From positions 1-64,000 of the forward strand of contig NZ_LBMG01000009.1 in assembly GCF_001005315.1 (NCBI RefSeq): a stretch of 64,000 nucleotides of DNA, read 5' to 3'. Of the stretch, positions 63,182-64,000 are shown in pieces. Position 1 is the stretch's first letter. Each line of letters begins with the position of its first letter. Under the pieces are notes generated by a model, which saw only the letters and a program-made list of their open reading frames with translations, ran no database searches and was not told the origin of the DNA. A program made the position numbers and the translations under genes. This stretch comes from Kordia jejudonensis. GTDB taxonomy: Bacteria; Bacteroidota; Bacteroidia; Flavobacteriales; Flavobacteriaceae.

Positions 63182-64000
63182 TTATACAGCTTTCGCTGGG
63201 TTTTCTTTTTTGTTTTGTTGCTTTTCAGCGTATGCCATCGCTGCATCACGAACCCAAGTTCCTTTTTCCCATGCACCAACTCTAGCATTCATACGTTCTT
63301 TGTTGCATGGTCCATGACCTTTGACTACTTGCCAAAATTCATCCCAATTGATTTCTCCAAAGTCGTAATGCCCTGTTTCTTCATTCCATTTTAAGTCTGG
63401 ATCTGGAACTGTTAGTCCTAAGATGTCTGCTTGTGGCACCGTTTGATCTATGAATTGCTGACGTAATTCGTCGTTTGTTTTACGTTTTAGCTTCCATTTC
63501 ATGGATTGTTCTGTGTGAACAGATTCTGCATCCACTGGACCAAGCATCATCAATGATGGCCACCACCAGCGGTTTAGTGCATCTTGCGCCATTTGTTTTT
63601 GTGCTTCCGTTCCGTTACAAAGTGTCATCATGATTTCAAATCCTTGACGTTGGTGGAAACTTTCTTCTTTACATACACGAATCATAGCTCTTGCATATGG
63701 TCCGTACGAAGTGTTGCATAATGGTACTTGATTGATGATTGCCGCGCCATCTACCAACCAACCAATTGCGCCCATATCTGCCCAAGTTACTGTAGGATAG
63801 TTAAAGATACTAGAGTATTTTGCTTTGCCAGAGTGTAATTGTTCGTATAGTTCGTCGCGAGAGATTCCTAAGGTTTCACATGCGCTGTACAGGTATAATC
63901 CGTGACCAGCTTCGTCTTGTACTTTTGCCAATAAGGCAACTTTTCTTCGTAGTGAAGGCGCTCTGGTAATCCAGTTTCCTTCGGGTAACATTCCTACGAT
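63182..64000 (-). CDS. paaA: Phenylacetyl-CoA epoxidase catalytic subunit PaaA (5' end cut by the window)
   Basis: The frame stays open to the window edge (IVG precedes the first Met of [17 protein letters not shown]). The known PaaA is about 310 aa, so about 40 residues lie outside. It is the di-iron monooxygenase subunit epoxidising the ring of phenylacetyl-CoA. Diiron ligands appear in [18 protein letters not shown] (E...DEAGH), and [17 protein letters not shown] supplies the second ligand set. It heads the minus-strand cluster. paaE is not visible in the window. Confidence 0.96.
   Translation of the reverse strand: MVGMLPEGNWITRAPSLRRKVALLAKVQDEAGHGLYLYSACETLGISRDELYEQLHSGKAKYSSIFNYPTVTWADMGAIGWLVDGAAIINQVPLCNTSYGPYARAMIRVCKEESFHQRQGFEIMMTLCNGTEAQKQMAQDALNRWWWPSLMMLGPVDAESVHTEQSMKWKLKRKTNDELRQQFIDQTVPQADILGLTVPDPDLKWNEETGHYDFGEINWDEFWQVVKGHGPCNKERMNARVGAWEKGTWVRDAAMAYAEKQQNKKENPAKAV

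Noticed and set aside
61265-64000. paaE in the visible cluster
   Set aside because: No ferredoxin reductase-like gene is present. It must be outside the window or replaced by another reductase.

Overview
The window looks like a chromosomal segment of a marine Flavobacteriaceae (Bacteroidota), most like Kordia or a close relative. The grounds are low G+C, TAnnTTTG-type -7 promoter boxes, a Porin_10-type outer membrane protein, Bacteroidota-type lysyl-tRNA synthetase and urocanate hydratase, an E1 alpha/beta fusion, orphan GG-leader peptide precursors, and many short palindromes typical of flavobacterial intergenic DNA. No rRNA, tRNA, CRISPR array or phage was seen.

Layout. 0-5.4 kb: porin, rnhB, a tandem pair of duplicated lipoproteins and a hydrolase-TPR protein. 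5.4-19.6 kb: two small GG-leader (RiPP-like) precursors, a large lipoprotein, an operon of lipB followed by five paralogous small membrane proteins, a Pmp3/YqaE peptide, lysS, and a membrane-protein cluster (YiaAB, DUF2157, GDYXXLXY). 19.6-28.4 kb is the accessory core. A tightly coupled operon encodes a 1326-aa protein, a stand-alone nucleotidyltransferase, a 942-aa protein whose C-terminus looks like a zinc-metallopeptidase toxin (HEGKH), and a 144-aa protein placed like an immunity protein. A REP-type tyrosine transposase inside a perfect 23-bp inverted repeat, plus an orphan gene fragment, follow. 28.5-42.7 kb: Spy-like periplasmic proteins, a small operon (ACC-deaminase-like, glucosaminidase-LysM, hemL), a VIT/vWA/TonB-plug/TPR/DUF2135 chimera, MscS, hutU, a DUF4136 lipoprotein, a MORN protein and a third GG-leader peptide. 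42.9-48.6 kb: branched-chain amino-acid catabolism (fused E1, ilvE, E2) with a divergent Lrp/AsnC regulator. 49.1-51.4 kb: a periplasmic-binding/TrkA-N fusion. 51.4-64 kb: a phenylacetate degradation cluster on the minus strand, read paaA(partial)-B-C-D-G-H-I-J-Z-enoyl-CoA hydratase-paaY. It is interrupted by a GIY-YIG protein, two four-helix-bundle proteins and many palindromic repeats.

How the genes work together. The paa genes encode ring epoxidation of phenylacetyl-CoA (A-D), isomerisation (G), ring opening and aldehyde oxidation (Z), beta-oxidation (the hydratase, H, J) and thioesterases or accessory proteins (I, Y). The reductase gene paaE is not in the window. The ilvE/E1/E2 group would turn branched-chain amino acids into acyl-CoAs. 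The most unusual region is the 19.7-27.6 kb operon. Its gene order, overlapping stops and starts, operator-like repeats upstream and C-terminal protease-like domain suggest an undescribed effector or conflict system, but its function is inferred and not shown.

Several starts were moved from the longest open frame. In five cases (rnhB, the 5.8-kb lipoprotein, lipB, lysS, E2) a TAnnTTTG box supports the chosen start, and in four of them it rules out the longer one. Two small genes (11632-11790 and 38094-38246) were found by reading the sequence directly.
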